From Globisporangium splendens (lineage: Eukaryota > Oomycota > Peronosporomycetes > Pythiales > Pythiaceae): a stretch of 64,000 nt of DNA. The DNA lies in assembly GCA_006386115.1 (NCBI GenBank), contig VFIW01000044.1, positions 124,001-188,000 of the forward strand, read 5' to 3'. Below the pieces are notes generated by a model, which was given only the letters and a program-made list of their open reading frames with translations, ran no database searches and was not told the origin of the DNA. Positions 43,055 through 52,178 of the stretch are shown here, piece by piece (the first letter of the stretch is position 1; every line of letters starts with the position of its first letter). The translations under genes and the position numbers were made by a program.

Positions 43055-45067
43055 CCCATCCAGCGGCGGTTGTGTGTGTGTGTGATCTGACGATGGATGC
43101 GTTCTCGAGATCTCTCCTCCACACACTCACAGTCTGTGATACGTACCTACGGAACTCGAAACGTGGCAATGTAGCTACAGGCGCGTGCTGGGCATACCCA
43201 ACGGCAGCGCAGCGGAAGAAAATGGAAGAAGCGCGGGAGTCTTCGGGTGTACGCACGACAGGGTCTCGTGGTGCGTTGGGATGTGAGAGCGAGGCGGGAG
43301 GAAGAGCGGGGGATGGCAGTGGGAGCGCCCCGTTTGCCTGTGTAGCGCAGAGACCGCAACCGCGCCTGGCTGCTTTGCAGTAAAAAGGAGCGAAGGAAGC
43401 GCGAAGATTCAGAGCAAGCGAGCTGAGCCCCTGGAGATCGCACAGTTGTGACACACGCTCAAAGTGTAGGTAAGTGGCTTTTCTCTGAACCGGAACGCAT
43501 GACGGTTACGGTACAATTGGTCAAAATGAGGACACTCGGCTGCTCTGATTGGTCTGCTTGAGCGAGACGATCCGACGATCTCGCCAAGTTGCACTCCTCT
43601 GTCGAACGGAGCTCCTCAGTGTCATGCCAAGCACAGGGAAGAGCTACAGACAGCGTAGCATTGCACGTTGCAGTCCTGAAATGGAGAGCTCACAGACGCC
43701 TGCGCAGATGCTATGTTACTCACGGAAGGATGGCGCTCGCGCGCATGCGCTGACGCACGCGTGGGCGAATTTTTGACACTCGCGCAGAGCCGCTCCAGTC
43801 AGTCAGTTGAGAGTTCAGACACGCTGTTTGGTCCGCCCTCTTGCAGTAACGAATGGCACAATCCCGATTCTTTTTTCTGCATGTACACTTGAGGGAAAAG
43901 AGAGGCGCATTAATACTGAATACTTCTCAGCCATGTGCCGCCACCGGGCATTTGTTGAAGTGTATGTGTCTCTGCGCATGCTCGTCTCTTGCTGTGTGGA
44001 TCCGTTCAAGCGACTTGGAGGAAGCGCATTGTTCAAGTACGACGATGGTGTACAGGTACACATATCTGTAGCTTTTACAGCAAGCAAGCTGCTTGCGATG
44101 TGGATAGACGCACTGCGAGGGGATAAAAGCGTATATGAGATGGGCGTGGAGACTCGACAATGTTGGCGTTCCTGGCTCCTCCTTCGCTCTGGAGTCAGGA
44201 ATTTAGAAATTCCGACTCGCTTGCTTTACGAGACAGAGGGCGGAAGAAGAAATTCGAACTGGATCTCTGTGTGGGTGTGCGACGCGCTTCTCTAGAGTTC
44301 AGCACGGAGAGGACCCGAAATCCGAATCGTTGACGTTGCACCAGCAACCTGATGGCAAGTGGTTTCTAGAAGCAAATGCATGACACACGGAAAAGTAGAA
44401 ACCTTTCTACTTTTTCGTGCGCGTCATGCATTTCCTTCGATATTTCTGTCTGCACCGCTGCCGCTTGAAGTAAACAATCATCCGGACGATCGCGATGACG
44501 TTGTGCAGCAGAAAACAGGAAATGCCACTTCTTTCGGAACACTTGAGCTCATTGTGTATCTTCGTGACCCCTGCGTGGCTTTTCATCCATCTCGACAAGA
44601 CAACTGACTCATTGTGAGAGCAGTTTAACCCCAGAGGCAAAGTTGACATTGTCTAAAGCCTGCATGCTTGAGGCATGAACAAATCTATTAGGGAGTCAGG
44701 AGAGGGCCGCATTGCTTGATCGTTGTAACTTTACCTCAAGACGAGCAGAGAACTGCTCACGAAATGCTTGCGTTGATCTCAAAAAGGCTAGTAGGGCTTC
44801 AAGTGCACAGGTCTATACTATTAGCAAGAGTGAGTGCGACTTCGCGTCAGCCACATTCGCGATGAAAGCGACAAAACTTGTCGACGATGACTGCCATGGT
44901 CACGAGGCGCTCAACATTATTTTCTTATAGCTGAAGCACTTGCTCGAATCTCAGCAGCAAAAGCATTTGTCGACTTTTTTGCGCAAAGCAGAGCACCACC
45001 ACACATACCGGACAGACACTTGCAACGGAAGCCTCGATACAAAACGACAATTCTTCATCTACATCAA
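43055..45067. other. Long intergenic region
   Basis: Divergent promoter region for the ankyrin gene on the left and 3' region of the Mo25 gene on the right. It contains a TG dinucleotide run near 43067-43083 and a CCAAT box on the minus strand near 43549. No coding sequence is recognised despite several open frames. Confidence 0.45.
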
Positions 45068-46768
45068 TCATGTCGTCACTGGCGCGGGTGCGGCATTCGC
45101 GTCCGCTGGCTGCAAGCCTTCTAGTGTTCTAATCAGTAGCGCCTTCTCTTCAATGAACTGCGGATCCTCTGTACAAACGCAAGAGACACATTCACAGTCG
45201 AAGCAAACAGCAAGTATTAGCACCGTGGCATGACAAAAACGACGATACTCCGTACTGAGGCGAAGGACTTGTGGCCAGTTACCACCTTTCGAGTTCTGGA
45301 AGTTCTTCAAATATGCAACGAGCTTTTCTCGGTTGTTCAGTAGAATCTGCGAGATCGCGTCCGGTTTCTTAGGGTTCGCGACAAACACTTTGAAGACGTG
45401 AAACGCTTCGAATTGGATGTTCGCACTCGTATCGCGCAGCAGATTCATCATCATCTTCAAGTTCTCCTTTTCACTAATGCAAACAAACGATAAACAAGGA
45501 GTTATAACCACGACCGCGCAGCACATGCACCAACCTGCATCACTGCACACATACCCAATGTACTTCATCATAATATCAAAATTGGAGCGATCGAGGAGGA
45601 TTTCGCCTAAAAGCTTGAGCGACTGGCGGCGAGTCACATAATTTTCCGAGTTGAGCAAGCTGTTGTACTTAGTGAACACCTAGAAACGCAAAGGCAACCA
45701 AAAAAGAGCAACGTGAGCGTCATTTTTCCCTCACAGCCAGACAGAATCGAGCGCATTTGATAGCCATCGAAAAACCATGCGGTAAAACGTACTTGGTCGA
45801 AATGAGACGTGAAGAACTGCGCCGATAGACCCTTGTGGCGCGTCAAGAGGTCTTTGAACGTCGCAAATGCGTCAGAGCCGACTTCGAAATTCGGAAGGTG
45901 CACATACGAGTCGAAAAACTTCCACAAGTCCGACGAATAGAGCAATTTCGCGGCGATGAGCTCATGGCGGATGGACTATCAACAATAAAGAACATCAAAA
46001 GCACATATCACTCCCATATCGCCACTTCAATCATTCCGCAGCAAAATGAAGTCACATTCATACCTCGCGCAGCATCGTGCCACAGTTGAGCGCGATCTCG
46101 GGGTTTTCGTAACCAGCAACAAGCGCCGACAAGATCTCTGGCTGTCGCTCCACATAGCCCACGAATCCAGACAAGTCGCGGCGCATAAGATTGTTGAACA
46201 CCTGCGCAAAGTGCTTGCGAGCCTGCGCATTCAATCATCAGACGCCACAATTAGAATGGATGCATGCCACAGAACAATACATATTAGCCACAGAGTACTA
46301 ACGTACCTCAAACGGGAGCTTGTCGAGTTCAATGATCAGCTTCGGCACGAGGTTGCTCGACATCAACAGCGACGACAACTGCGCGCACTTCTCCGGCTTG
46401 GCTTCCTGATCCCCCTATCGTGTTTCCAGTACCATACAGACCAGACGCATCACTCGATCACTCATTCTCCAACGCTGTAGCTACAATATTGATAGTAAGC
46501 TTCCATACCTCCCCATAGAGCAAGAGCTTCATCTGGTTCAATCGCTTCGTGACTTCGTCCACTGGCTGCGCACACAAGACAACCACCAGCACCACAAACA
46601 CTCTTAGAAAAGATCATTCAATACCTCCACATACACAGGAAACGATATACAACAAATCGTTACCTGTCCGTCCTTGGCGAGCTTGGCGGGCGCCGATGGG
46701 TTCGCGAGCCCCTCTTTCAGCAGCTTGACCAGCTGCTCGGGGTTTTTCCGGCGTTGGAAGATCGACAT
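45068..46768 (-). CDS. Mo25/CAB39 scaffold protein
   Basis: Eight exons on the minus strand join in phase: 46768-46664, 46565-46509, 46405-46307, 46222-46064, 45975-45793, 45679-45555, 45473-45283 and 45168-45068. The 339-residue product matches the usual Mo25 length of about 340. All introns are GT-AG and about 80-115 bp. Recognisable family blocks are [58 protein letters not shown] and [20 protein letters not shown]. Mo25 is an armadillo-like helical scaffold that activates LKB1 through STRAD, and MST/GCK-family kinases. It acts in the cytosol in growth and polarity control. Nothing is unusual apart from intron density, high for this window. Confidence 0.95.
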
Positions 46769-47392
46769 GGCGCTGATTGTAGCAGGGAAGAGGGAAGATG
46801 AAGATGCAGGACTGCTTATATAACGCACAGAGACATGTACACAAAGAGCGCGTTAGTCTCCATGCCGCCCATTCGATCACTCGCCCATGCATTCATTCGA
46901 CTCACACGGACGACGCAACGCGCAGACTGACGCCCAAAGCAGCAAAATGCAGAACCCACTCCTCCGGCTAAGTACGAAAGGAAACCAGCTCAACAAACCT
47001 CGGACAGACAGAATAAAACCTCAGGCGCCACCCCCACCCTTTCTCTCGTCACACTCTCTCCCTCCTCGCTGACTTTTCTGCACTCCCTCCACACCCAATA
47101 CAACCGCATGTCAGAAAGATCGAAAGGAAAAGCGATTTCCTCTCTTTATCTGACATGCTATTATTCATAATGGGTATTTCGTTTTTGAGAAAGCCATATA
47201 TCAATGGTTTACACCCCTGTAATAACATATATTGCGACATGGACGATTGGTTCCGATCATCAGCCAGCTGATTCAATCTCATTTTCGAAAATACATGCTC
47301 TGGTTCCCAAAAATTACACCAATTGCACATACACTCTCCAAAAAAAGTCACTCTGACTTGCCCTCACCTAAATCATTACACTCCCATGCCTG
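46769..47392. other. Intergenic, nothing recognised
   Basis: Upstream of Mo25 and downstream of the fusion gene. AT-rich around 47130-47300. No coding signal. Confidence 0.5.
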
Positions 47393-48772
47393 TCAAAAAT
47401 CAGCACTGTACCCCAAGCCAAGTTCTGGGTACTGGAACGGCGGATGGGTGTCTTCCTCAACGGGATCTTCTGGAAGCGCATCAGTTTCAATGGGCCACGG
47501 TGATCCGAGCCAAATGGCGCGCGCTGGCGAGTGGTCGATGCGCTGGTCCTTGGTCAGCGCGTGCAGGAAAATCGACAGCGAGCCGCGATGAAGAGTGAAG
47601 AACGACAGCACCTTGACGAACGACTCGTTGGGCACCCACACCTCAAAGCTGCCGCTCGGATGCGGTCCCACGGGTTTGCGGTTCATTGGTGGCGGCGCGG
47701 TCGTCAGTCCTGTGTACTGCGCACTTGAGACGCCGTGGAATACAGCGATGAACTTGGGATCTTTCTCAACGCGCTCAAGCAGCTTCAGACGCAACGCATC
47801 GGCTTTCGCAAATCCGTGATCACTGCCATTCTCGAGCCAGTACACGTGGAAGTGCCATTCCTTGATCTCGTCGTCTTCGATTGCTGCCATCGCTCGCTCG
47901 CTTCGTACTGGCGTCCGCGTTTGAGAGCGAGTCGGTCGCTGCACCTTTTTGCTTCTCTTTGTGATCTTTCTAGTGGTCTGACGGCTATTGTTGGAAACGG
48001 GAGGGATTTCGTCCGAGGGGTTCAGGACATTCCGAACGTCATTTCGCTTGCGAGGACTCTGTTCAGGGATGACAGCCGCGGGAATTGACGTAACGTGAGC
48101 TGTATCTGTCGTAGCGTCGGCGAACGATGCCGAAGTTCCTGCCTCGCTGTAGGACCTGACCTGCCGCAGCTGGTGGCGCTGTTTGAACTTGCCCAGCCAG
48201 CCGTTCGACAGGTTGAGTCGTTCTTCTTGGGGAGTGCCGCGTTCGTCATAGAACTGGGAAGCCGCAGCCTTAATCTGATCACCCGTCACTCGCATCGCTT
48301 GCTGCTGCTGCGTGTGCTCAATCCAGGCACTCAGATACTCTTCCAGAGCCGGATGCTTGACGGGGACAGTCCGGATGCGCTGTCTGCTGCCTCCCTCGTA
48401 TTGTTTTCGCAGATTCTCCTCCTCCTTCAGCCAGCGGGACACGGTCGACTGACTGAACGTGTGGAAACCCTCGACATTTCTGAAATGCTCGGCAGTCTTC
48501 TCCTGGTTGCGGCCATTTTGGTGGTACCAGCCGATCACTGCCAGTTTCTCCTTGACTGTGACCTGGGAGCGACTCCGTTTCGCGGGCTTTGGAGCATCGG
48601 ACGCGCTCGAGGCTTCGGATGGAGGCGCAGGCCAGGAGCTCGCTCGCGTCGTCTTGACGCGCGGCATCTGCTGTCGCCGCTTGAAAGAGCAGCTGCGTGT
48701 TGCCGCGCGAACGCGAGTCGCCAGTGTCGAGTGAGCGGCGAATTTCCTTCTCGCAATGCCAGGTTGCGGCAA
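47393..48772 (-). CDS. CENP-B/Tc5-type HTH protein fused to a DOPA-4,5-dioxygenase-like domain
   Basis: One open frame of 459 residues; Met36 (48667) is an equally good start. Residues about 65-135 form a psq/CENP-B-like helix-turn-helix (VTVKEKLAVIGWYHQNGRNQ, TFSQSTVSRWLKEEE). Residues about 150-215 form a second, Tc5-type HTH (LEEYLSAWIEHTQQQQ, LSNGWLGKFKQRHQLRQVRS). These normally precede a DDE transposase. Here a basic linker leads instead into a domain (about 300-455) with EWHFHVYW, VGPHPSGSFEVW, HRGSLSIFLHALT and RIDHS, as in DOPA 4,5-dioxygenases. An internal ATG (47890) aligns with the start of the stand-alone paralogue at 49582, so two joined ORFs, or a separate transcript, are possible. 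A catalytic role for the DNA-bound form is unknown. Confidence 0.75.
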   Translation of the reverse strand: MPQPGIARRKFAAHSTLATRVRAATRSCSFKRRQQMPRVKTTRASSWPAPPSEASSASDAPKPAKRSRSQVTVKEKLAVIGWYHQNGRNQEKTAEHFRNVEGFHTFSQSTVSRWLKEEENLRKQYEGGSRQRIRTVPVKHPALEEYLSAWIEHTQQQQAMRVTGDQIKAAASQFYDERGTPQEERLNLSNGWLGKFKQRHQLRQVRSYSEAGTSASFADATTDTAHVTSIPAAVIPEQSPRKRNDVRNVLNPSDEIPPVSNNSRQTTRKITKRSKKVQRPTRSQTRTPVRSERAMAAIEDDEIKEWHFHVYWLENGSDHGFAKADALRLKLLERVEKDPKFIAVFHGVSSAQYTGLTTAPPPMNRKPVGPHPSGSFEVWVPNESFVKVLSFFTLHRGSLSIFLHALTKDQRIDHSPARAIWLGSPWPIETDALPEDPVEEDTHPPFQYPELGLGYSADF

Positions 48773-49081
48773 TTCTTGTTATGCAACAGAGAGGGAGTTG
48801 CGAGTATGCGAACGCAGAGGTATGTAAATACGGAGGTTTCCTGTTGGGACAAGCATATCCTGTGTGGATCGAGCCTTTGTAATTTGATGCGTAGAGCATG
48901 CTGGTTTGATGTGCTTAGAATCAAGAAGGCAAAATGTATTTTCAATACCTGTAAAACTAGATATTCACGAGAAGAATGCTGCTGAGAAATTGAACGAGAA
49001 ATTATTCACATCAAATAGCAAAAATTAGCAGAAATTACGCTCTACACCTCAAAGTTCTCAAAAACAGCAAAATGGATCCAT
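48773..49081. other. Spacer between the two dioxygenase-like genes
   Basis: About 310 bp, AT-rich at the right. It contains the promoter of the fusion gene. Nothing else seen. Confidence 0.5.
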
Positions 49082-49582
49082 TTATTGGCGACCAGCGCTG
49101 TAGCCCAAGCCGAGCTCAGGGTACTGGAATGGCGGATCGGCGTCCTCCTCCGTCGGGTCCTCAGGGAGTGCAGTGCCATCAATTGGCCACGACGGGCCCA
49201 ACCAGACCGCACGCGCCGACGAGTGGTCGATGCGCTGGTCCTTAGTGAGTGGGTGCAGGAAGATCGACAGCGAGCCGCGGTGGAACGTGAAGAACGACAG
49301 CACCTTGACGAACGACTCCTTGGGCACCCACACTTCAAAGCTGCCGCTCGGGTGCGGCCCCACTGGCGTACGGTTCATTGGCGGCGGCGTGCCAAGCAGC
49401 GCTGGGTACTGCGCGCTCGAGACGCCATGGAAGACGGCGATGAACTCCGGATCCGTCTCGACGCGCTCGAGCAGCTGGAGCCGCAGCGCGTTCGCTTGCG
49501 CAAAGCCCTGCTCGCTGCGGTTCTCGAGCCAGTACACGTGGAAGTGCCATTCCTTGATCTCTTCGTCCTTGGTGACAACCAT
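49082..49582 (-). CDS. DOPA-4,5-dioxygenase-like protein (stand-alone)
   Basis: 166 residues, single exon, start MVVTKDEEIKEWHFHVYW. It covers the whole small dioxygenase domain: HFHVYW near the N terminus, FHGVSSAQYP, VGPHPSGSFEVW, HRGSLSIFLHPLTKDQRIDH and a Pro/Glu-rich C terminus ending LGLGYSAGRQ. Fungal and plant homologues cleave the ring of DOPA outside the diol with a metal cofactor; the conserved His residues would bind the metal. The natural substrate here is unknown. It is closely similar to the C-terminal half of the adjacent fusion protein, so the two arose by tandem duplication. Confidence 0.85.
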   Translation of the reverse strand: MVVTKDEEIKEWHFHVYWLENRSEQGFAQANALRLQLLERVETDPEFIAVFHGVSSAQYPALLGTPPPMNRTPVGPHPSGSFEVWVPKESFVKVLSFFTFHRGSLSIFLHPLTKDQRIDHSSARAVWLGPSWPIDGTALPEDPTEEDADPPFQYPELGLGYSAGRQ

Positions 49583-50339
49583 CGTTGCTCACTTGCGTGC
49601 TCGCCTTGTCCAAATCTGCGCAGGACGCGGTATGAGCATCAGTCAGTGGTCGATGCCTCGAGTGGGTGTCATAGGAAACGCGAGGGGGCTGGTATTACGG
49701 AATCAGATTTGCAGCCAATCAGTGCGAGCAGCTCAGTTGACACCCCCAAATGGCTGTGCTCATTGGCTCATCTGATTGCGTTGTAGTTCTCAAGCCTCAA
49801 AGCAAAGACTGTTCTGTGCTCGACCTAGTTTGCGAGCTCGTGAGTTTCATTTTCACACTCGACAAAAGCCGCCAGAGCATGGGAGATGGCGATTGAACCG
49901 TTATGAAAAATGGCTTGTTTTCCTTGCACTTTACTAAGAATGGCAAAGGATACTTGGATACCGACACGACCTTTCTCTCCGTGGTGGTCCTGATTTATTC
50001 GTGATATCATGAAATTTGTAGTACCGTAGCTAAAACATAGTTCTCACATGCAAATCCAGCATGTGCAGAGAGAAGAGATCGCCAGTGGATTTCCAGGTGC
50101 GTCCCTTGTGGCGTTCCTCGGCCTTTCGTTCGCATTCGATGGTTGCAGCTGCATCGACGTCTTTCCTTGTTGGCGCGACTCAAGCTGCAGGTTGAGAATG
50201 CAGAGAGAGAGAAGCAAAGCAGCATGCAATCGCCGTCCCAATGTGCTGGTGAGTAACTCATTTCCACATTTGCACCCTCCAAGTCACTCCAGTCGACTGG
50301 CTATTCAACTTGAGCACTGTTCCTTCGTCCAGCCAAAGC
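49583..50339. promoter_or_regulatory. Divergent intergenic region with CCAAT boxes
   Basis: Lies between the minus-strand dioxygenase gene and the plus-strand PPT gene D. CCAAT motifs occur at 49715-49719 (plus) and 49762-49766 (minus), about 130-180 bp upstream of the dioxygenase start. A shared or divergent promoter is plausible but unproven. No further gene is recognised. Confidence 0.4.
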
Positions 50340-51515
50340 ATGGTCTCCCGTCGTCGTGATTCGTTGTGGGGCAGTCTCCTCGTTGCTACAGTGCTTCTTC
50401 TCGCGTCAACGTCCTCGTCGATCTCACAAGTCCATGCCAGCGACCTTCATGTCCGAATCCACCGCGAGTACCAAGACAAGACGCCACCACCACAGGGTTT
50501 GCTGCTGCCCGTGTTTTTCTTCCACGGCGTCGGGGCCAACGAGACGTCAGGCGCTCGCTTCTACAAGAACCTCACCGCGGAAGGCCACGTATTCACGGCA
50601 CTCAACTTTTGCACTGAAGCATGCTCTGTCGGACCACTGAACACGCAAGTGGACCTCGCGATCCGTCAGATCCGAGAGATCATCCAAAAAGATCCACAAG
50701 TGTACGCCAAGGGCTACATCTTTGTCGGCCACTCGCAAGGCGGCGCCATCGCGCGAGCCGTGATCGAAGAAATGGACGACCACAAAGTGCATTCGCTCAT
50801 CAGTCTCGCGGGTGCCCAGAACGGCATTTTCTATGGTCCGCAAGCGACCGACAAAATCCCAACGATGGCGTTTATCCATCGTCTCGGGCCTCAAACGGTG
50901 CCACCCACACTCTTCGATTTCTCAAAGTACACCTCCGAGTCGGATCAGAGTGGCAAGTTCCAGTTTGGCTTGAACCAAGCGGTGCTCCAGCAGCTCGAGC
51001 TGCAGGCCAACGTCTCTGTGATCAACTTGGCACGCTCGCCAGTCGAAGATTCTTGGATCGCAACGAATCCGTTTCTCCCCAAAGTCAACAACATGAACGC
51101 TTGCGAAAGCAAGGACACTGCATGCAAGTCCGAGAAGGAGCGACGTCGCGCCAACTTTTTGAAGCTCACCGAAGCGCATTTCTTTGGATCGCCAGGTGAC
51201 GACGTCATCGCGCCGTGGCAGTCGTCGATTTTGGGAAGATACAACAATGTTGACACAGCGGAACAGATCCGCGACGACTTTGACAAGTTCCATGTCGAGG
51301 CCATGGAGTGCACGCACGAATATCAGGACGACACGTACGGGTTGCGCACGCTGGATGACCGTGAAGGACTATTTTTGCACACCGTGCCTGACATCGGACA
51401 CTCGTGCTGGGTCGCGGACTCGACGCCTCTCGGACAAACGACGCCGTGCTTGTTCCAACCTCTCTACGATGCGTACATCTACCCGCTTTTCAAGAGCCAC
51501 GACGACACGGCTTAA
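50340..51515 (+). CDS. Palmitoyl-protein thioesterase (PPT1-like), gene D
   Basis: 391 residues from the ATG at 50340; the frame is open further upstream but without another ATG. The signal peptide (SLLVATVLLLASTSSSISQV) is followed by a ~25-residue linker and then [13 protein letters not shown]. Nucleophile Ser132 lies in GHSQGG, catalytic Asp in PGDDVIAPWQSS and His in IGHSCWVAD. All motifs are intact and the loop NGIFYGPQ is present. It is the most complete family member and a useful reference for the damaged copies to its right. A secreted or vacuolar depalmitoylase is the likely role (inference). Confidence 0.88.
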   Translation: MVSRRRDSLWGSLLVATVLLLASTSSSISQVHASDLHVRIHREYQDKTPPPQGLLLPVFFFHGVGANETSGARFYKNLTAEGHVFTALNFCTEACSVGPLNTQVDLAIRQIREIIQKDPQVYAKGYIFVGHSQGGAIARAVIEEMDDHKVHSLISLAGAQNGIFYGPQATDKIPTMAFIHRLGPQTVPPTLFDFSKYTSESDQSGKFQFGLNQAVLQQLELQANVSVINLARSPVEDSWIATNPFLPKVNNMNACESKDTACKSEKERRRANFLKLTEAHFFGSPGDDVIAPWQSSILGRYNNVDTAEQIRDDFDKFHVEAMECTHEYQDDTYGLRTLDDREGLFLHTVPDIGHSCWVADSTPLGQTTPCLFQPLYDAYIYPLFKSHDDTA

Positions 51516-51828
51516 GTAACTTCGACTGCGTAGCTTCATTTTTCTTCATTTGCACGATTCGTCTGCCACGCGCGTAGGTTTTGATTCTGAGTCCGGCGCA
51601 ACCTTGTGTTGTTTCTCCAACAAAGTGAATCAGCTTACTTGAATACTTGAGTTGTTTTCGTATCAACCGGATATTTCGCCCCACGACTTGGTCGAATGAC
51701 CCAACGAATGGACATACCCCTCTCGCACTGAATGATGAGCATGACTATGGTGCTTGTGTTCAGGCAACACAATAGCAATCGCCAAATTGTGTTTCCTAAT
51801 TCAGGACACCATAGTCCGCGTTTCGTGT
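51516..51828. other. 3' region of PPT gene D
   Basis: About 310 bp, no gene recognised. Confidence 0.5.
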
Positions 51829-51842
51829 CTCCAGGTATCTTG
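51829..51842. repeat. Left target-site duplication of the SINE
   Basis: TCTCCAGGTATCTT, identical to 52091-52104. Confidence 0.85.
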
Positions 51843-52090
51843 ATTTTGATTTTGAAAGTGAGGTATATTTAGGTTCATCATTGTGACCTACAATAACCGA
51901 TTATTATTGAAGAGGTAGGAATTACAGGGCTGGGTCTTATTGCCCCCCATGGGGTCCCACCGCTACCCCTGATTGGGCCCGAAGAACTTCGAATTTCCGT
52001 TTGTTGAAAATCCCGCTCCGAACGGGACTCGAACCCGCAATCAACAGCGTAGAGGTCAGAAGCTTACCCCACTAGAACCGCGCCACGGTT
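51843..52090 (-). mobile_element. tRNA-derived SINE sharing its 3' tail with the local LINE
   Basis: A 248-bp element on the minus strand. Its 5' head (52090 to about 52019) resembles a tRNA, with a perfect polymerase III B box (GGTTCGAGTCC, at 52025-52035 on the minus strand) and an A-box-like TAGTGGGGTAAG (52063-52074). A ~120-bp body follows. The last ~40 bp match the LINE 3' end: GTGAGGTATATTTAGG on the plus strand at 51859, also at 19511, 32024 and 36830. A short AAAATC repeat tail completes it. A 14-bp direct repeat flanks it. The tRNA head does not fold into a convincing anticodon arm, so it is not a working tRNA gene. Confidence 0.8.
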
Positions 52091-52104
52091 TCTCCAGGTA
52101 TCTT
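52091..52104. repeat. Right target-site duplication of the SINE
   Basis: Exact 14-bp partner of 51829-51842, directly next to the tRNA-like head. Confidence 0.85.
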
Positions 52105-52178
52105 AGCATGCAGCGCACGGTCTTGTGTCGAGGATACGCTGTTGCTCCGTGTGGTTTTATGACGACCTAATTAGCCGC

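Noticed and set aside
47393..48772. Plain transposase gene
   Set aside because: No DDE nuclease domain follows the HTH region; the C-terminal half matches the neighbouring dioxygenase-like gene.
50310..50339. Upstream start for PPT gene D
   Set aside because: The codon at 50310 is TTG; the first ATG of the frame is at 50340 and directly precedes a good signal peptide.
52019..52090. A tRNA gene on the minus strand with a good T-arm and B box
   Set aside because: The anticodon and acceptor stems do not pair, and the segment is the head of an element with target-site duplications and a LINE-like tail. Treated as a SINE.
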